A stretch of 64,000 bases of DNA from Streptomyces sp. NBC_00335 (GCF_036127095.1 NZ_CP108006.1:1798001-1862000); one strand, 5' to 3'. Shown: positions 1-8,470, counted from the stretch's first letter. The notes: generated by a model not told the origin, from the sequence alone. A program made the numbers and translations.

Positions 1-30
1 GTCGACGGGGGTCAGCGGCTGCTCGATCAT
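1..30 (-). CDS. Possible N-terminus of a gene running off the left edge
   Basis: An ATG on the minus strand at position 30 opens a frame that stays open to the window edge and encodes MIEQPLTPVD. Only ten codons are visible and the upstream ribosome site is weak, so neither the gene nor its function can be confirmed. It would be co-directional with the reductase gene to its right. Confidence 0.25.
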   Translation of the reverse strand, partial: MIEQPLTPVD

Positions 31-195
31 CAATACGCTCGTGAACACGGACGCCCTCTCCTTCGTGGGCCGAGACCGGCCGGCCGGCCCCTGCGGAAAC
101 CATCCTGCCCCGCTGTCGCACGGGGCCTGTGCGGTTATACCTGCCCACTACTGTGCCCAGCGGAAGCTAAGCGGAACGACAAATTCCGCCTCTCT

Positions 196-969
196 TCAGA
201 TCCGACGGTAACGCGTGAAGAGAAACCCGGCCTCTTCCAGCAGGCAGGCCGGTGCGAGCCGGTGCGGAACCGTGACGGACGGCCCCCCGGAGATCCGCTG
301 GGCGTCACCCGCCGTGAGCATCGGCGAGATGGTCAGGCACAGCTCGTCCAGCGCGTCCGCGGCCACGAACTGGCCCAGCAGCCGGGGCCCGCCCTCGGTG
401 AGCTGGCGGCGCAGCCCCCGGTCCGCGAGTTCCCGTACGGCCCGGGCCGGATCCACGCCCGCCCCGTCGCCGGCCACCACCACCTGCGCCCCGGCCTTGG
501 CGGCCTCGGCGACCCGGTCGGCGGGGGCGGCGGCGCCCGTGAGCACCAGGGTGGGCTCCAGCGGGGAGGTGAAGAGCGGCAGCGAGAAGTCCAGGTCCAG
601 GCTCGCGGAGACCACGGCGATGACTGCGGCGGGCCCCTGACCGGCCGCCGTGCGGCGGGCGGCGAAGGCCTCCCGGGCCCGCGCGGGGCGGTAGCCCTCC
701 TGGCGAACCGTTTCCGCACCGACGACGATCACATCGGCCAGCGCCCGCAGGGTGCCGAAGATCCGCATGTCGGTCTCGTTGGAGATGGGCTGGGAACGAC
801 CGTCGTGCTGGGCCGCGCCGTCCAGGGTGGAGACCATGTTGGCCCGCAGCCAGTGGCCGTCCGGGCCGAGCCCGGGGTACTCGTACGCCTCGGCGAGTTC
901 GTCCAGCGACCAGGCACGGTCGGTCTGGTCCGCTGATGTCTGATCGGTCACAGGGAACAGGCGTCGCAT
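196..969 (-). CDS. RibD C-terminal-type pyrimidine reductase family protein
   Basis: This 257-residue protein is a stand-alone RibD C-terminal (dihydrofolate-reductase-like) domain. The family reduces 5-amino-6-ribosylaminouracil phosphates with NADPH in riboflavin synthesis, but many actinobacterial stand-alone copies have no proven substrate. Visible marks are the N-terminal RANMVSTLDG segment (about residues 42-51), the IVVGAETVR strand (81-89) and the nucleotide-binding TEGGPRLLGQF loop with GGP near 193-195. There is no deaminase domain and no other riboflavin gene nearby, so a riboflavin role is only inferred. The gene is divergent from zapE, with 36 bases between the two start codons, so the two promoters must overlap. 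Confidence 0.88.
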   Translation of the reverse strand: MRRLFPVTDQTSADQTDRAWSLDELAEAYEYPGLGPDGHWLRANMVSTLDGAAQHDGRSQPISNETDMRIFGTLRALADVIVVGAETVRQEGYRPARAREAFAARRTAAGQGPAAVIAVVSASLDLDFSLPLFTSPLEPTLVLTGAAAPADRVAEAAKAGAQVVVAGDGAGVDPARAVRELADRGLRRQLTEGGPRLLGQFVAADALDELCLTISPMLTAGDAQRISGGPSVTVPHRLAPACLLEEAGFLFTRYRRI

Positions 970-991
970 CGGTGCAGTGTGCCACGCCCCG

Positions 992-997
992 TAGAGT
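992..997 (+). promoter_or_regulatory. -10 box TAGAGT for a probably leaderless zapE
   Basis: TAGAGT fits the actinobacterial TANNNT -10 pattern and ends eight bases before the GTG at 1006, so transcription would begin at or next to the start codon. No convincing -35 was found. Confidence 0.45.
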
Positions 998-1005
998 TAA
1001 GAGCT

Positions 1006-2109
1006 GTGTCAACATCACTCTCGCCCTCAGCGTCAGCCTCCGGGCGGCCCCCGATAGCCGACGCGGGACCGCAGTCCCTGTGTGCCCGCGAGCCGCGGGT
1101 GCCCGCCGAACGGCTCGTGGCCGAGATGGTGCCGCCGCCGCGCTTCGACTCGGTGCGCTTCGACACCTACGACCCGGACCCGTCCCAGCCCAGCCAGTCC
1201 GAGGCCGTCACCGTCCTCGCGGACTTCGCCGCGGGCCTCGGCGGGGCGCACGCGAGCGGCGCCGGCAAGCGGCGCTGGTTCGCGAAGAAGCCGGTGGCCC
1301 CCACCGGCCCGCGCGGGGTCTACCTCGACGGCGGCTACGGCGTCGGCAAGACCCACCTGCTCGCCTCCCTCTGGCACGCCACCCCGGCCGAGCCGGCCCT
1401 CAAGGCCTTCGGCACCTTCGTGGAGCTGACCAACCTCGTCGGCGCGCTCGGCTTCCAGCAGACCGTGCAGACCCTCGGCGGGCACCGCCTGCTGTGCATC
1501 GACGAGTTCGAGCTCGACGACCCGGGTGACACCGTCCTCGTCTCCTCCCTGCTCAGCCGCCTGGTCGAGCAGGGCGTGGCGCTGGCCGCCACCTCCAACA
1601 CCCTGCCCGGCAAGCTCGGCGAGGGCCGCTTCGCCGCCGCCGACTTCCTGCGGGAGATCCAGGGGCTCTCCGCGCACTTCCGCCCGCTGCGCATCGACGG
1701 CCAGGACTACCGCCACCGCGGCCTGCCCGAAGCCCCCGCGCCGTTCTCCGACGAGCAGGTGGCGAAGGCCGCGTACGCCACCGAGGGCGCGAGCCTCGAC
1801 GATTTCCCCGGGCTGCTGGAACACCTGGCCAAGGTCCACCCCAGCCGGTACGGGGCCCTGACCGACGGCATAACGGCCGTCTGCCTCACCGACGTCGGCC
1901 CGGTCCCGGACCAGTCGACGGCGCTGCGGCTGGTGGTCCTCGCCGACCGGCTGTACGACCGGGAGGTCCCGGTCCTGGCGGCGGGCGTCCCCTTCGACAA
2001 GCTGTTCAGTGACGAGATGCTGAACGGCGGCTACCGCAAGAAGTACTTCCGGGCCATCTCGCGGCTCACCGCGCTGGCACGCGACGCGAAGCCCCTGGTG
2101 TCCCAGTAG
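1006..2109 (+). CDS. zapE: ZapE/AFG1-family ATPase
   Basis: This 367-residue P-loop ATPase belongs to the AFG1/ZapE family. In E. coli ZapE acts on the FtsZ ring, and mitochondrial AFG1 aids turnover of respiratory-complex subunits. Walker A is GGYGVGKT (about residues 109-116), Walker B is LLCIDEFELDD (DE near 166-167), and a sensor-like ATSNTLP follows. The length is usual for the family. The frame is open from a GTG at 979, but the GTG at 1006 is preferred because a TAGAGT -10 box sits eight bases before it and the protein then begins MSTSLSPS, a short disordered lead before the conserved core. It is transcribed alone; the OsmC gene follows after 61 bases and has its own ribosome site. Confidence 0.9.
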   Translation: MSTSLSPSASASGRPPIADAGPQSLCAREPRVPAERLVAEMVPPPRFDSVRFDTYDPDPSQPSQSEAVTVLADFAAGLGGAHASGAGKRRWFAKKPVAPTGPRGVYLDGGYGVGKTHLLASLWHATPAEPALKAFGTFVELTNLVGALGFQQTVQTLGGHRLLCIDEFELDDPGDTVLVSSLLSRLVEQGVALAATSNTLPGKLGEGRFAAADFLREIQGLSAHFRPLRIDGQDYRHRGLPEAPAPFSDEQVAKAAYATEGASLDDFPGLLEHLAKVHPSRYGALTDGITAVCLTDVGPVPDQSTALRLVVLADRLYDREVPVLAAGVPFDKLFSDEMLNGGYRKKYFRAISRLTALARDAKPLVSQ

Positions 2110-2170
2110 GTTTGGAGCCGTCGGCCCGTTCCACGGGCCGGCCGTTTCCACTTCTGCGAAGGGATCCACC

Positions 2171-2602
2171 ATGGCTGGCGCCACCCGCAATGCACACGCC
2201 GTCTGGGAAGGCGACCTGTTCGAGGGCAAGGGCGAGGTCACGCTCGACTCCTCCGGCCTCGGCAGCTACCCCGTCTCCTGGCCCGCACGGACCGACGCGG
2301 AGGCGAACGGGCGGACCAGCCCGGAGGAGCTCATCGCCGCCGCGCATTCGAGCTGCTTCAACATGGCCTTCTCGAACGGTCTCGCGAAGGCGGGCAACCC
2401 GCCGGCCAAGCTGACCACCTCTGCCGCCGTCACCTTCGTGCCGGGCAAGGGCATCACCGGCATCCACCTCACCGTCGAGGGCGAGGTGCCGGGCCTGGAC
2501 AACGACGCGTTCGTCGCCGCGGCCGAGGACGCCAAGCAGAACTGCCCGGTCAGCCAGGCCCTGACGGGTACGACCATCACCCTCAGCGCGAAGCTGGCCT
2601 GA
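2171..2602 (+). CDS. OsmC-type organic hydroperoxide reductase
   Basis: This 143-residue OsmC/Ohr-fold protein is expected to reduce organic hydroperoxides in the cytoplasm through two conserved cysteines. Both are present: Cys62 in HSSCFNMAFS and Cys125 in QNCPVSQAL. The length and the order of motifs match OsmC rather than Ohr. The ATG follows a GAAGGGATCC ribosome site. A strong hairpin ends the transcript just downstream. No regulator gene (OhrR or other) is adjacent. Confidence 0.92.
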   Translation: MAGATRNAHAVWEGDLFEGKGEVTLDSSGLGSYPVSWPARTDAEANGRTSPEELIAAAHSSCFNMAFSNGLAKAGNPPAKLTTSAAVTFVPGKGITGIHLTVEGEVPGLDNDAFVAAAEDAKQNCPVSQALTGTTITLSAKLA

Positions 2603-2613
2603 CACCCGGCTGC

Positions 2614-2643
2614 CCCGGCGCGGTCGGAATCGGCCGCGCCGGG
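2614..2643 (+). terminator. Hairpin terminator after the OsmC gene
   Basis: A 13-bp stem (2614-2626 with 2631-2643, one G-T wobble) closes a GAAT loop, 11 bases after the OsmC stop. There is no T-run, as is usual in Streptomyces. Confidence 0.75.
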
Positions 2644-2741
2644 CACCGGCGGCAGGGTACGGCGCGGCGGAGCCGGTCACGCCGGGCACCCGTGGTACCA
2701 CGGCTCGGTCCCATGTCATGCACCGCCGCCGGGAGTTGCCC

Positions 2742-4205
2742 ATGCCGCCCAAGCCGCCGATGTCCCTCAGCCGGCGCAGCCTCCTCGCCGCCGGCTCCAT
2801 CGCCTTCGCCGGATCGCTCGGAGCCCTCTTCGCCGGAGCCGGACCGGGGGCCGGAGCGGGAGCAGGTGCCGGAGCAGGAACGGGAGCAGGTGCCGGAGCG
2901 GGTAGCGCGGGCAAGGGTACGAGCGCGGGCGCGGGCAGGCGTACGGCCGCCCCCGCCGCCGCCCGCGGCTACGGCCCGCTCGTGACCGACCCCGCCGGGC
3001 TGCTCGACCTGCCGGCCGGGTTCACGTACCGCGTCCTCTCGCGCGCAGGCGACCCGCTGCCTTCGGGCGAGGGCACCGTCCCGGGCAACTTCGACGGCAT
3101 GGCCGCCTTCGACGCCGGGCAGGGCCGCGTCCGGCTCGTGCGCAACCACGAGAACCGCACCACCGCCGCCCTGCGGGTCCCTCCCGTCGAGGGGCTCACC
3201 TACGACCCGTACGCCCTCGGCGGCTGCACCCTCCTCGACCTGGACGCGGCCGGCCGGGTCACCTCCGAGCGGGTCGCCCTCGCGGGCACCGCCGTCAACT
3301 GCGCGGGCGGCCGTACCCCCTGGAACACCTGGCTGTCCTGCGAGGAGACCGAGGACCGGGCGGGCACCGCCGGCTACACCCGCGACCACGGCTACGTCTT
3401 CGAGGTCGACCCCGCCGACCCCCGCCGCTCCGGCGCCGTCCCGCTCACCGCGATGGGCCGCTTCGCGCACGAGGCCGTCGCCGTGGACCCGTACCTCGGT
3501 GTGGTCTACGAGACCGAGGACGCCTTCACCGAACCCTTCGGGCTCTTCTACCGGTTCCTGCCCGCCCGCCCCCTCGGCGGCCTCGGCTCCCTGCGCGCGG
3601 GCGGCGAGCTGGAGGCCCTGCGGGTCCCCGGGCTGGCGAACCTGGCGGTGGTGGACGAGCCCGGGTCCGAGTTCCCGGTGGAGTGGGTCCCCGTCCCGGA
3701 CCCGTCCGCGTCCGGGACCCCGATCCGGCTCCAGGACTTCGGCCCCGGCGGGATCACCCACGCCCAGAAGCTGGAGGGCTGCTACTGGGGCGACGGCGGC
3801 GTCCACTTCGTCTCCAGCTACTCCCGCACCCACGAGGGCTCCCCCGCCGACCACCACGGCCAGGTGTGGTTCTACGACCCGCGGCGCGCGCGGCTCCGGC
3901 TCGACGTGGTGTTCGGCCCGGCCGCCGACATCCAGCTGCCCGGCGACTCCCCGGACAACATCTGCCTGGCCCCCGACGGCGGCCTGATGGTGTGCGAGGA
4001 CGGCGGCGGCGCGCAGTACGTCCTCGGCGTGACCCCCGGCGGCGAGGTCTACCCGATGGCCCGCAACGCCGCCGACGTCGGAAAACCGGGGGCGCCGGAG
4101 TGGGGCGAGTTCGCCGGGGTCACCTTCTCCCCGGACGCCCGGACCATGTACGTGAACGCGTACACGCCCGGGACCACCTTCGCGGTGACCGGTCCCTGGC
4201 AGTGA
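2742..4205 (+). CDS. Tat-exported PhoX/DUF839-family protein
   Basis: This 487-residue protein has the DUF839 beta-propeller seen in PhoX alkaline phosphatases, which are calcium- and iron-dependent exported phosphomonoesterases. Visible family motifs are RNHENRTT, a TPWNTWLSCEETE box, GRFAHEAVAVDP, VYETEDAF and SPDNICLAPDGG. The N-terminus MSLSRRSLLAAGSIAF is a twin-arginine signal. It is followed by an odd Gly-Ala-rich linker of about 40 residues. The ATG at 2742 is chosen over one at 2718 because GGGAG lies six bases upstream. No Pho box was recognised, so phosphate control is unproven. Many DUF839 proteins are not proven phosphatases. Confidence 0.85.
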   Translation: MPPKPPMSLSRRSLLAAGSIAFAGSLGALFAGAGPGAGAGAGAGAGTGAGAGAGSAGKGTSAGAGRRTAAPAAARGYGPLVTDPAGLLDLPAGFTYRVLSRAGDPLPSGEGTVPGNFDGMAAFDAGQGRVRLVRNHENRTTAALRVPPVEGLTYDPYALGGCTLLDLDAAGRVTSERVALAGTAVNCAGGRTPWNTWLSCEETEDRAGTAGYTRDHGYVFEVDPADPRRSGAVPLTAMGRFAHEAVAVDPYLGVVYETEDAFTEPFGLFYRFLPARPLGGLGSLRAGGELEALRVPGLANLAVVDEPGSEFPVEWVPVPDPSASGTPIRLQDFGPGGITHAQKLEGCYWGDGGVHFVSSYSRTHEGSPADHHGQVWFYDPRRARLRLDVVFGPAADIQLPGDSPDNICLAPDGGLMVCEDGGGAQYVLGVTPGGEVYPMARNAADVGKPGAPEWGEFAGVTFSPDARTMYVNAYTPGTTFAVTGPWQ

Positions 4206-4213
4206 TCCGTACT

Positions 4214-4251
4214 GCCTTCCGGCCCGCCCGCACCGCCTTCCGGCCCGCCCG
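4214..4251. repeat. 17-bp direct repeat between the PhoX-like gene and ppk2
   Basis: GCCTTCCGGCCCGCCCG occurs at 4214-4230 and again at 4235-4251, a 21-bp period, in the gap before ppk2. No function is evident. Confidence 0.5.
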
Positions 4252-4330
4252 GCCTGGTCTTTCGCCACGTCGCGGTCCACTGCGTTGTGGTGGAGGATCG
4301 TATGGAGTCGACGGAGCGAGGTAGGTAGCG

Positions 4331-5647
4331 GTGGCCAAGAAGGACAAGCACAAGTCGGCGGGGCCGGCCGAGCCGACGGAGACGGCGAAGTCCGGGAAGG
4401 GCACCAAGCCCGGCAAGGGCGAGAAGGCGAAGGCCGGGGCGTCGGCCAAGCCGGCCAAGGCCGAGAAGCCCGAGAAGGCGGAGAAGGCCGAGAAGGCGGA
4501 GGCCAAGGCAAGGGCCGAGGCCGCCGGCTCCGAGAAGCCCGCCAAGGTTCCGAAGGCCCGCAAGGCCCCCAAGGCCGCCCCCGAGAAGCCCGCCGAGCCG
4601 GCCGCGCCCGCCAAGGGCGAGAAGGCTGCCAAGGCGGAGAAGCAGACCGACCCCGCTGCCGCCACCAGCGGCGGCGGGAAGCCGAAGTCCAAACCCCTCT
4701 CCCTCCGCGAGCTGCTCCGCATCTCCGCCGAGAGCTCCAAGGGCTCCAAGGGCGGCGCCCGCAAGGCCGGAGGCCACGGGCACGGACCCGGGTACGAATA
4801 CGGGTACGACGCCCCCCTGAGCCCCCTGCTCCGCGTCCCCTCCGGCGAGCGCGTCGACCTCGGGGCCTTCCATCCCGGAGCGACCCCGGCCGGTCCCACC
4901 GACAAGGCGGCCGGCGTGGCGGCCACCGCCCAGATGGGTGAACGGCTCGCCTCCCTCCAGGAGCGGCTCTACGCCGCCAGCACCGCCGGCGACCGCCGCC
5001 GCGTCCTGCTCGTGCTCCAGGGCATGGACACCAGCGGCAAGGGCGGCACCGTCAAGCACGTGATCGGCCTGTTCAACCCCTCCGGCTGCCGGATCAAGGC
5101 CTTCAAGGCACCCACGTCGGAGGAGCAGAACCACCCCTTCCTCTGGCGCATCATGAAGGCGCTCCCCCAGCCCGGCGAGATCGGCATCTTCGACCGTTCG
5201 CACTACGAGGACGTCCTCATCGCCCGCGTCCGCGACCTGGTGCCGCGCAGTCAGCTGGGCCGCCGCTACGCGCAGATCAACCGGTTCGAGAAGTCCCTCG
5301 CCGACGACGGCGTCAGCGTGGTGAAGGTCTTCCTCCACATCGGCTACGAGGAGCAGCGCAAGCGGCTCCTGGAGCGGCTCGACAACCCGGACAAGCACTG
5401 GAAGTTCAACACGGGCGACATCGAGGAACGCTCCATGTGGCCCGCGTACCAGCAGGCGTACGAACTGGCCCTGGAGCGCTGCTCCACGGACGCCGCGCCC
5501 TGGTACGTCGTCCCCTCGGACCGCAAGTGGTACCGCAACTGGGCGATCAGCAAACTGCTGCTGGAGCATCTGGAGGGCCTCGCGCCGCAGTACCCGAAGG
5601 GTGACTTCGACGTGGAGGAGTGCCGCACCCGTCTGCTTGCCACATAG
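4331..5647 (+). CDS. ppk2: Polyphosphate kinase 2 with a long lysine-rich N-terminal tail
   Basis: This PPK2-family kinase has 438 residues. PPK2 enzymes move phosphate between polyphosphate and nucleotides; class and direction cannot be read from sequence alone. The catalytic domain covers about residues 190-438, with Walker A GMDTSGKGG (231-239), a GIFDRSHYEDV lid/Walker B segment and the C-terminal SDRKWYRNWAISKLL helix. The first 130 or so residues are almost wholly Lys, Ala, Pro, Glu and Gly in KAEKPEKAEKAEKA-like runs, resembling histone H1-like tails, and are absent from typical 250-300-residue PPK2s. The GTG start follows a GAGGTAGGTAG ribosome site. The next gene begins 17 bases after the stop but has its own AT-rich promoter-like sequence. 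Confidence 0.92.
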   Translation: MAKKDKHKSAGPAEPTETAKSGKGTKPGKGEKAKAGASAKPAKAEKPEKAEKAEKAEAKARAEAAGSEKPAKVPKARKAPKAAPEKPAEPAAPAKGEKAAKAEKQTDPAAATSGGGKPKSKPLSLRELLRISAESSKGSKGGARKAGGHGHGPGYEYGYDAPLSPLLRVPSGERVDLGAFHPGATPAGPTDKAAGVAATAQMGERLASLQERLYAASTAGDRRRVLLVLQGMDTSGKGGTVKHVIGLFNPSGCRIKAFKAPTSEEQNHPFLWRIMKALPQPGEIGIFDRSHYEDVLIARVRDLVPRSQLGRRYAQINRFEKSLADDGVSVVKVFLHIGYEEQRKRLLERLDNPDKHWKFNTGDIEERSMWPAYQQAYELALERCSTDAAPWYVVPSDRKWYRNWAISKLLLEHLEGLAPQYPKGDFDVEECRTRLLAT

Positions 5648-5650
5648 TCA

Positions 5651-5656
5651 TATATT
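5651..5656 (+). promoter_or_regulatory. -10-like TATATT before the deacetylase gene
   Basis: TATATT stands out in an AT-rich 17-base gap (5648-5664) and ends eight bases before the GTG at 5665. No ribosome site is visible, which fits a leaderless transcript. Confidence 0.4.
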
Positions 5657-5664
5657 TTGCGTAT

Positions 5665-6624
5665 GTGACCATCTCAGTGCGCAGGACGGCTGCCGTCGCG
5701 GCCGTAGCAGCTCTCAGTGCCGCCCTCGCCGCGTGCGGGGGCGGCACCGGTACGTCGGACCCCGGCGGCCAGGCCCGGATGGGAGCCTCCACGGCCCCCT
5801 CCGCTCCGGCCTCCGCTCCGGCCGCCGCCTCCCCATCCGCCGCGGGGTCCTCCGCCCCGGCGGCCCCGCCGGCGAGCCCCGGAAGCAGTCCGTCGGCCGT
5901 CCCGCAGCCCGGTGCCCCGGGCAAGGCGCCGACCATGGCTCCCGGTCCGGGCGGTCTGACCCCCGTCTTCGACCGCGCGAAGCAGCAGACCGACAAGACG
6001 GTGGCGCTGACCTTCGACGCCGACATGACCTCCGATCAGGGGCCGCGCGCGGCGGACGGCGAGCGCTTCGACAACCCGCAGCTGATCTCCACGCTGCGCA
6101 CCCTGAAGGTGCCCTCGACGGTGTTCATGACGGGCCGCTGGGCCGAGGAGTACCCGGACCAGGCGAAGTCCATCGGCACCGACCCGAACTTCGAGATCGC
6201 GAACCACTCGTACAGCCACCACGCCTTCAAGTCCCCCTGCTACGGACTCCCCACCCTCGACGAGGCCGCCGCCCGCGCCGATGTCGACCGGGCCTTCGAG
6301 GCCTTCCACAAGGCGGGCGCGGTCAACACCGTCCCGTACTTCCGCTTCCCGGGCGGCTGCTACGACGACCAGGCGCTGCGCGCCATCTCCACGGCCAAGG
6401 TCACGGCCGTCCAGTGGGACGTGGTCAGCGGGGACGCGTTCGCGAAGGATCCCGACGCGGTGGCCGAACAGGTCCTGGCCGGGGTGAAGCCCGGCTCGGT
6501 CGTGGTCATGCACTGCACGCGCAGCGCCGCCCCGGTCACCGAGGAGGCGATCCGGAAGATCGTCCCCGAGCTGCGCAAGCGCGGCTACCGGTTCGTCAAG
6601 GTCTCCGACCTGATCGGAAAGTAG
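5665..6624 (+). CDS. CE4 polysaccharide deacetylase lipoprotein
   Basis: This 319-residue NodB-type deacetylase should remove acetyl groups from N-acetylated sugars in peptidoglycan or another polymer outside the membrane. The signal peptide ends in the lipobox LAAC, followed by a Ser/Pro/Ala-rich linker of about 90 residues. CE4 motifs in order: LTFDADMT (metal and base Asp, in place of the usual TFDDG), NHSYSHH (metal His pair), RFPGGCYDD, QWDVVSGDAF and VVMHCTR. The GTG at 5665 is used; a second in-frame GTG at 5677 would give a tighter signal peptide and cannot be excluded. There is no ribosome site, in line with the -10-like box just upstream. Confidence 0.88.
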   Translation: MTISVRRTAAVAAVAALSAALAACGGGTGTSDPGGQARMGASTAPSAPASAPAAASPSAAGSSAPAAPPASPGSSPSAVPQPGAPGKAPTMAPGPGGLTPVFDRAKQQTDKTVALTFDADMTSDQGPRAADGERFDNPQLISTLRTLKVPSTVFMTGRWAEEYPDQAKSIGTDPNFEIANHSYSHHAFKSPCYGLPTLDEAAARADVDRAFEAFHKAGAVNTVPYFRFPGGCYDDQALRAISTAKVTAVQWDVVSGDAFAKDPDAVAEQVLAGVKPGSVVVMHCTRSAAPVTEEAIRKIVPELRKRGYRFVKVSDLIGK

Positions 6625-6640
6625 CCCGGGCCCCGCGGTC

Positions 6641-6841
6641 TCAGCCGGAGCAGGCCGTGCGCTGCGCTTCCTGCCACTCGCACACCGGGCACAGCACCAC
6701 GCCCGGTGTCGCGACCCCGTACTCGGTGGGCTTCCCGCACTGCACGCAGTCGGCGTAGGGCGGCCCGGCCACCCGCCCGGCGGGGGCCGCGGGGGCGGGG
6801 CAGTACGAGGAGTCGGGCGCGGTCTGCTCCGTCTGGTCCAT
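6641..6841 (-). CDS. Small zinc-ribbon protein
   Basis: This 66-residue protein has two CxxC knuckles, CVQCGKPTEYG and CPVCEWQEAQ, 16 residues apart, which should bind one zinc. A Pro/Ala-rich segment precedes them. It has no signal peptide and no recognised partner, so its role is unknown. The start at 6841 (MDQTEQTAPD) is preferred to an upstream in-frame start because it removes an arginine-rich stretch. It converges on the deacetylase gene with only 16 bases between stops. Confidence 0.65.
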   Translation of the reverse strand: MDQTEQTAPDSSYCPAPAAPAGRVAGPPYADCVQCGKPTEYGVATPGVVLCPVCEWQEAQRTACSG

Positions 6842-6907
6842 GCGTACGAGCCTACCCACCCGCGCCGCGCCCGCGGCATGAGCGGTCGACGGGCAGCCGA
6901 CGGGCGG

Positions 6908-7582
6908 TCAATGGCCGGCGGCCGGCTCCGTGGCCTCGCCCGGGCGGACGATGACGAAGCCCTCGCCGCTGAGCTTCAGCTGGACCGCCTCGCCGGAACC
7001 GCCCCGGATCATCGAGCCGACGGACTGGGAGCGGTGCAGCGCCGCCTCCAGCCCGGCGCTCCAGCCGACCACCGCGTCGGTGTCCACGTGGACCGGGGCC
7101 TGCGGGGTGACCGGGATGACGATGGGGTTCCCGTCACAGACGACGGCGAGCTTTCCGGTGCCGGTGAAGAGGCTGTTGAAGAGGCCTCCCCCGGCCATGC
7201 CTGCGCCCTTGAGCATCTTGATCTCGTAGCCGAGGGACGGGTCGAAGCACAGGACGTTGCGGCCGTTGACGGTGAGCGCGTCGCCGGGCTCGAACTCGAT
7301 GACGAAGCAGTGGCCCGCCCGGCGCGCGAACCAGACCTCGCCCTGCCCGCGCACGGACATCAGCGGGAGCCCCTCGCCCGTGACGGCGCGCCTGAGCATG
7401 CGGCCGACGCCCTCCCCCTTGCGCTCGAACCGCAGGTCGCCCCGGAAGGCGACCATGGAGCCCTGCCGGGCGAGCACCTCACCGTCGACGGCGTACTTCA
7501 CGGACTTGGCGTTCTGCAGGGTCATCCCGGGTACGGCGGACGTCTCGGCCAGGTTCCCGGACGCGAAAAGGTCGCTCTTCAT
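6908..7582 (-). CDS. AIM24 family protein
   Basis: This 224-residue AIM24/TRAP-like beta-prism protein is named after a mitochondrial protein needed for inner-membrane shape. The bacterial role is unknown. Family marks are the repeated beta-strands around GSMVAFRGDLRF, a GQGEVWFA segment and the GTGKLAVVCDG strand, with a glycine-rich GAGMAGGGLFNSLFTGTG loop near the middle. No signal peptide or membrane span is seen, so it is probably cytosolic. The ATG at 7582 follows a GAGGATCGACGGC ribosome site. The divergent PTH2-domain gene starts 72 bases away. Confidence 0.82.
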   Translation of the reverse strand: MKSDLFASGNLAETSAVPGMTLQNAKSVKYAVDGEVLARQGSMVAFRGDLRFERKGEGVGRMLRRAVTGEGLPLMSVRGQGEVWFARRAGHCFVIEFEPGDALTVNGRNVLCFDPSLGYEIKMLKGAGMAGGGLFNSLFTGTGKLAVVCDGNPIVIPVTPQAPVHVDTDAVVGWSAGLEAALHRSQSVGSMIRGGSGEAVQLKLSGEGFVIVRPGEATEPAAGH

Positions 7583-7653
7583 GCCGTCGATCCTCGCCCG
7601 CACCGGGCCCCTCGGGCATCAGCCCGGAGGTGGAGGCTGGCATCCTTGGCCGG

Positions 7654-8412
7654 ATGAGCACCGAGGACACGCGCCACAGCACCCTTGTACCCGCAGTACC
7701 CGCAGTCGGGTCCGACAGCCCCTTCCGGCAGGAGCGGATCGCCCGCGACGACGCACCGCAGTACGTCCTCCCGCTGGTGGTGCGGATCGAGAAGACGGAG
7801 CCGCCGGCCCGGACCGACGCGCTGGAGACGGCCGCCCGCGCGGTGCTCGTCCTGCTCACCGACGAGCGGTCGGCCGGCGAGGGCGAGTGGGCGGCCCTGG
7901 TCCGGGACTGGCAGGACGCGCGGATCCGCAAGGTGGTGCGCCGGGCGCGCGGGGCGGAGTGGCGCAAGGCCGCGACCCTGCCGGGCCTCACGGTGCACGG
8001 CGCGGACTCGGAGGTACGGGTCTTCCCGCCGGTGCCGCTCGACGGCTGGCCCAAGGAGCTGGCCAAGCTCCAGGTGTCGGGCACCGACCTGGACGACCCG
8101 GAACCGGTAGCCCCGGCGGAGGCCGGCCTGCCGGTCCTCTGGCTCAACCCGGACCTGGACATGTCGGCCGGCAAGGCCATGGCCCAGGCCGGACACGCGG
8201 CGCAGCTGGCGTGGTGGGAGCTGACCGGCCCGGAGCGGGCCGCGTGGCGGGAGTCCGGCTTCCGGCTGGCCGTACGGACGGCCGCGCCCGAGCGGTGGGC
8301 GGAACTGTCGGGGAGCGGTCTGCCGGTGGTGCGGGACGCGGGGTTCACGGAGATCGCGCCCGGCTCGTGCACGGTGGTCGCGGACCATCCGGCGCTGCGG
8401 GCGCGGCTTTGA
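7654..8412 (+). CDS. Peptidyl-tRNA hydrolase 2 (PTH2) domain protein
   Basis: This 252-residue protein has a PTH2-like domain in its C-terminal half, where LNPDLDMSAGKAMAQAGHAA resembles the PTH2 signature (Lys-Xaa-Ala-Xaa-Gln-Xaa-Xaa-His). PTH2 enzymes in archaea and eukaryotes free tRNA from stalled peptides. Bacteria normally use the unrelated Pth1, so this actinobacterial form may act on another substrate. The N-terminal 140 residues are conserved-looking but unassigned. The ATG at 7654 lacks a clear ribosome site; a GTG at 7630 is the alternative. The gene converges on the phosphodiester glycosidase gene. Confidence 0.75.
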   Translation: MSTEDTRHSTLVPAVPAVGSDSPFRQERIARDDAPQYVLPLVVRIEKTEPPARTDALETAARAVLVLLTDERSAGEGEWAALVRDWQDARIRKVVRRARGAEWRKAATLPGLTVHGADSEVRVFPPVPLDGWPKELAKLQVSGTDLDDPEPVAPAEAGLPVLWLNPDLDMSAGKAMAQAGHAAQLAWWELTGPERAAWRESGFRLAVRTAAPERWAELSGSGLPVVRDAGFTEIAPGSCTVVADHPALRARL

Positions 8413-8452
8413 ACCGGAGAGCGTCCTCGATGTCACCGGGGTCACCTCTCCG

Positions 8453-8466
8453 ACGGGTTCGCCCGT
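8453..8466. terminator. Short TTCG hairpin between convergent genes
   Basis: ACGGG and CCCGT flank a stable TTCG tetraloop between the PTH2 gene and the convergent glycosidase gene. The stem is only five base pairs, so termination is tentative. Confidence 0.35.
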
Positions 8467-8470
8467 GCCT

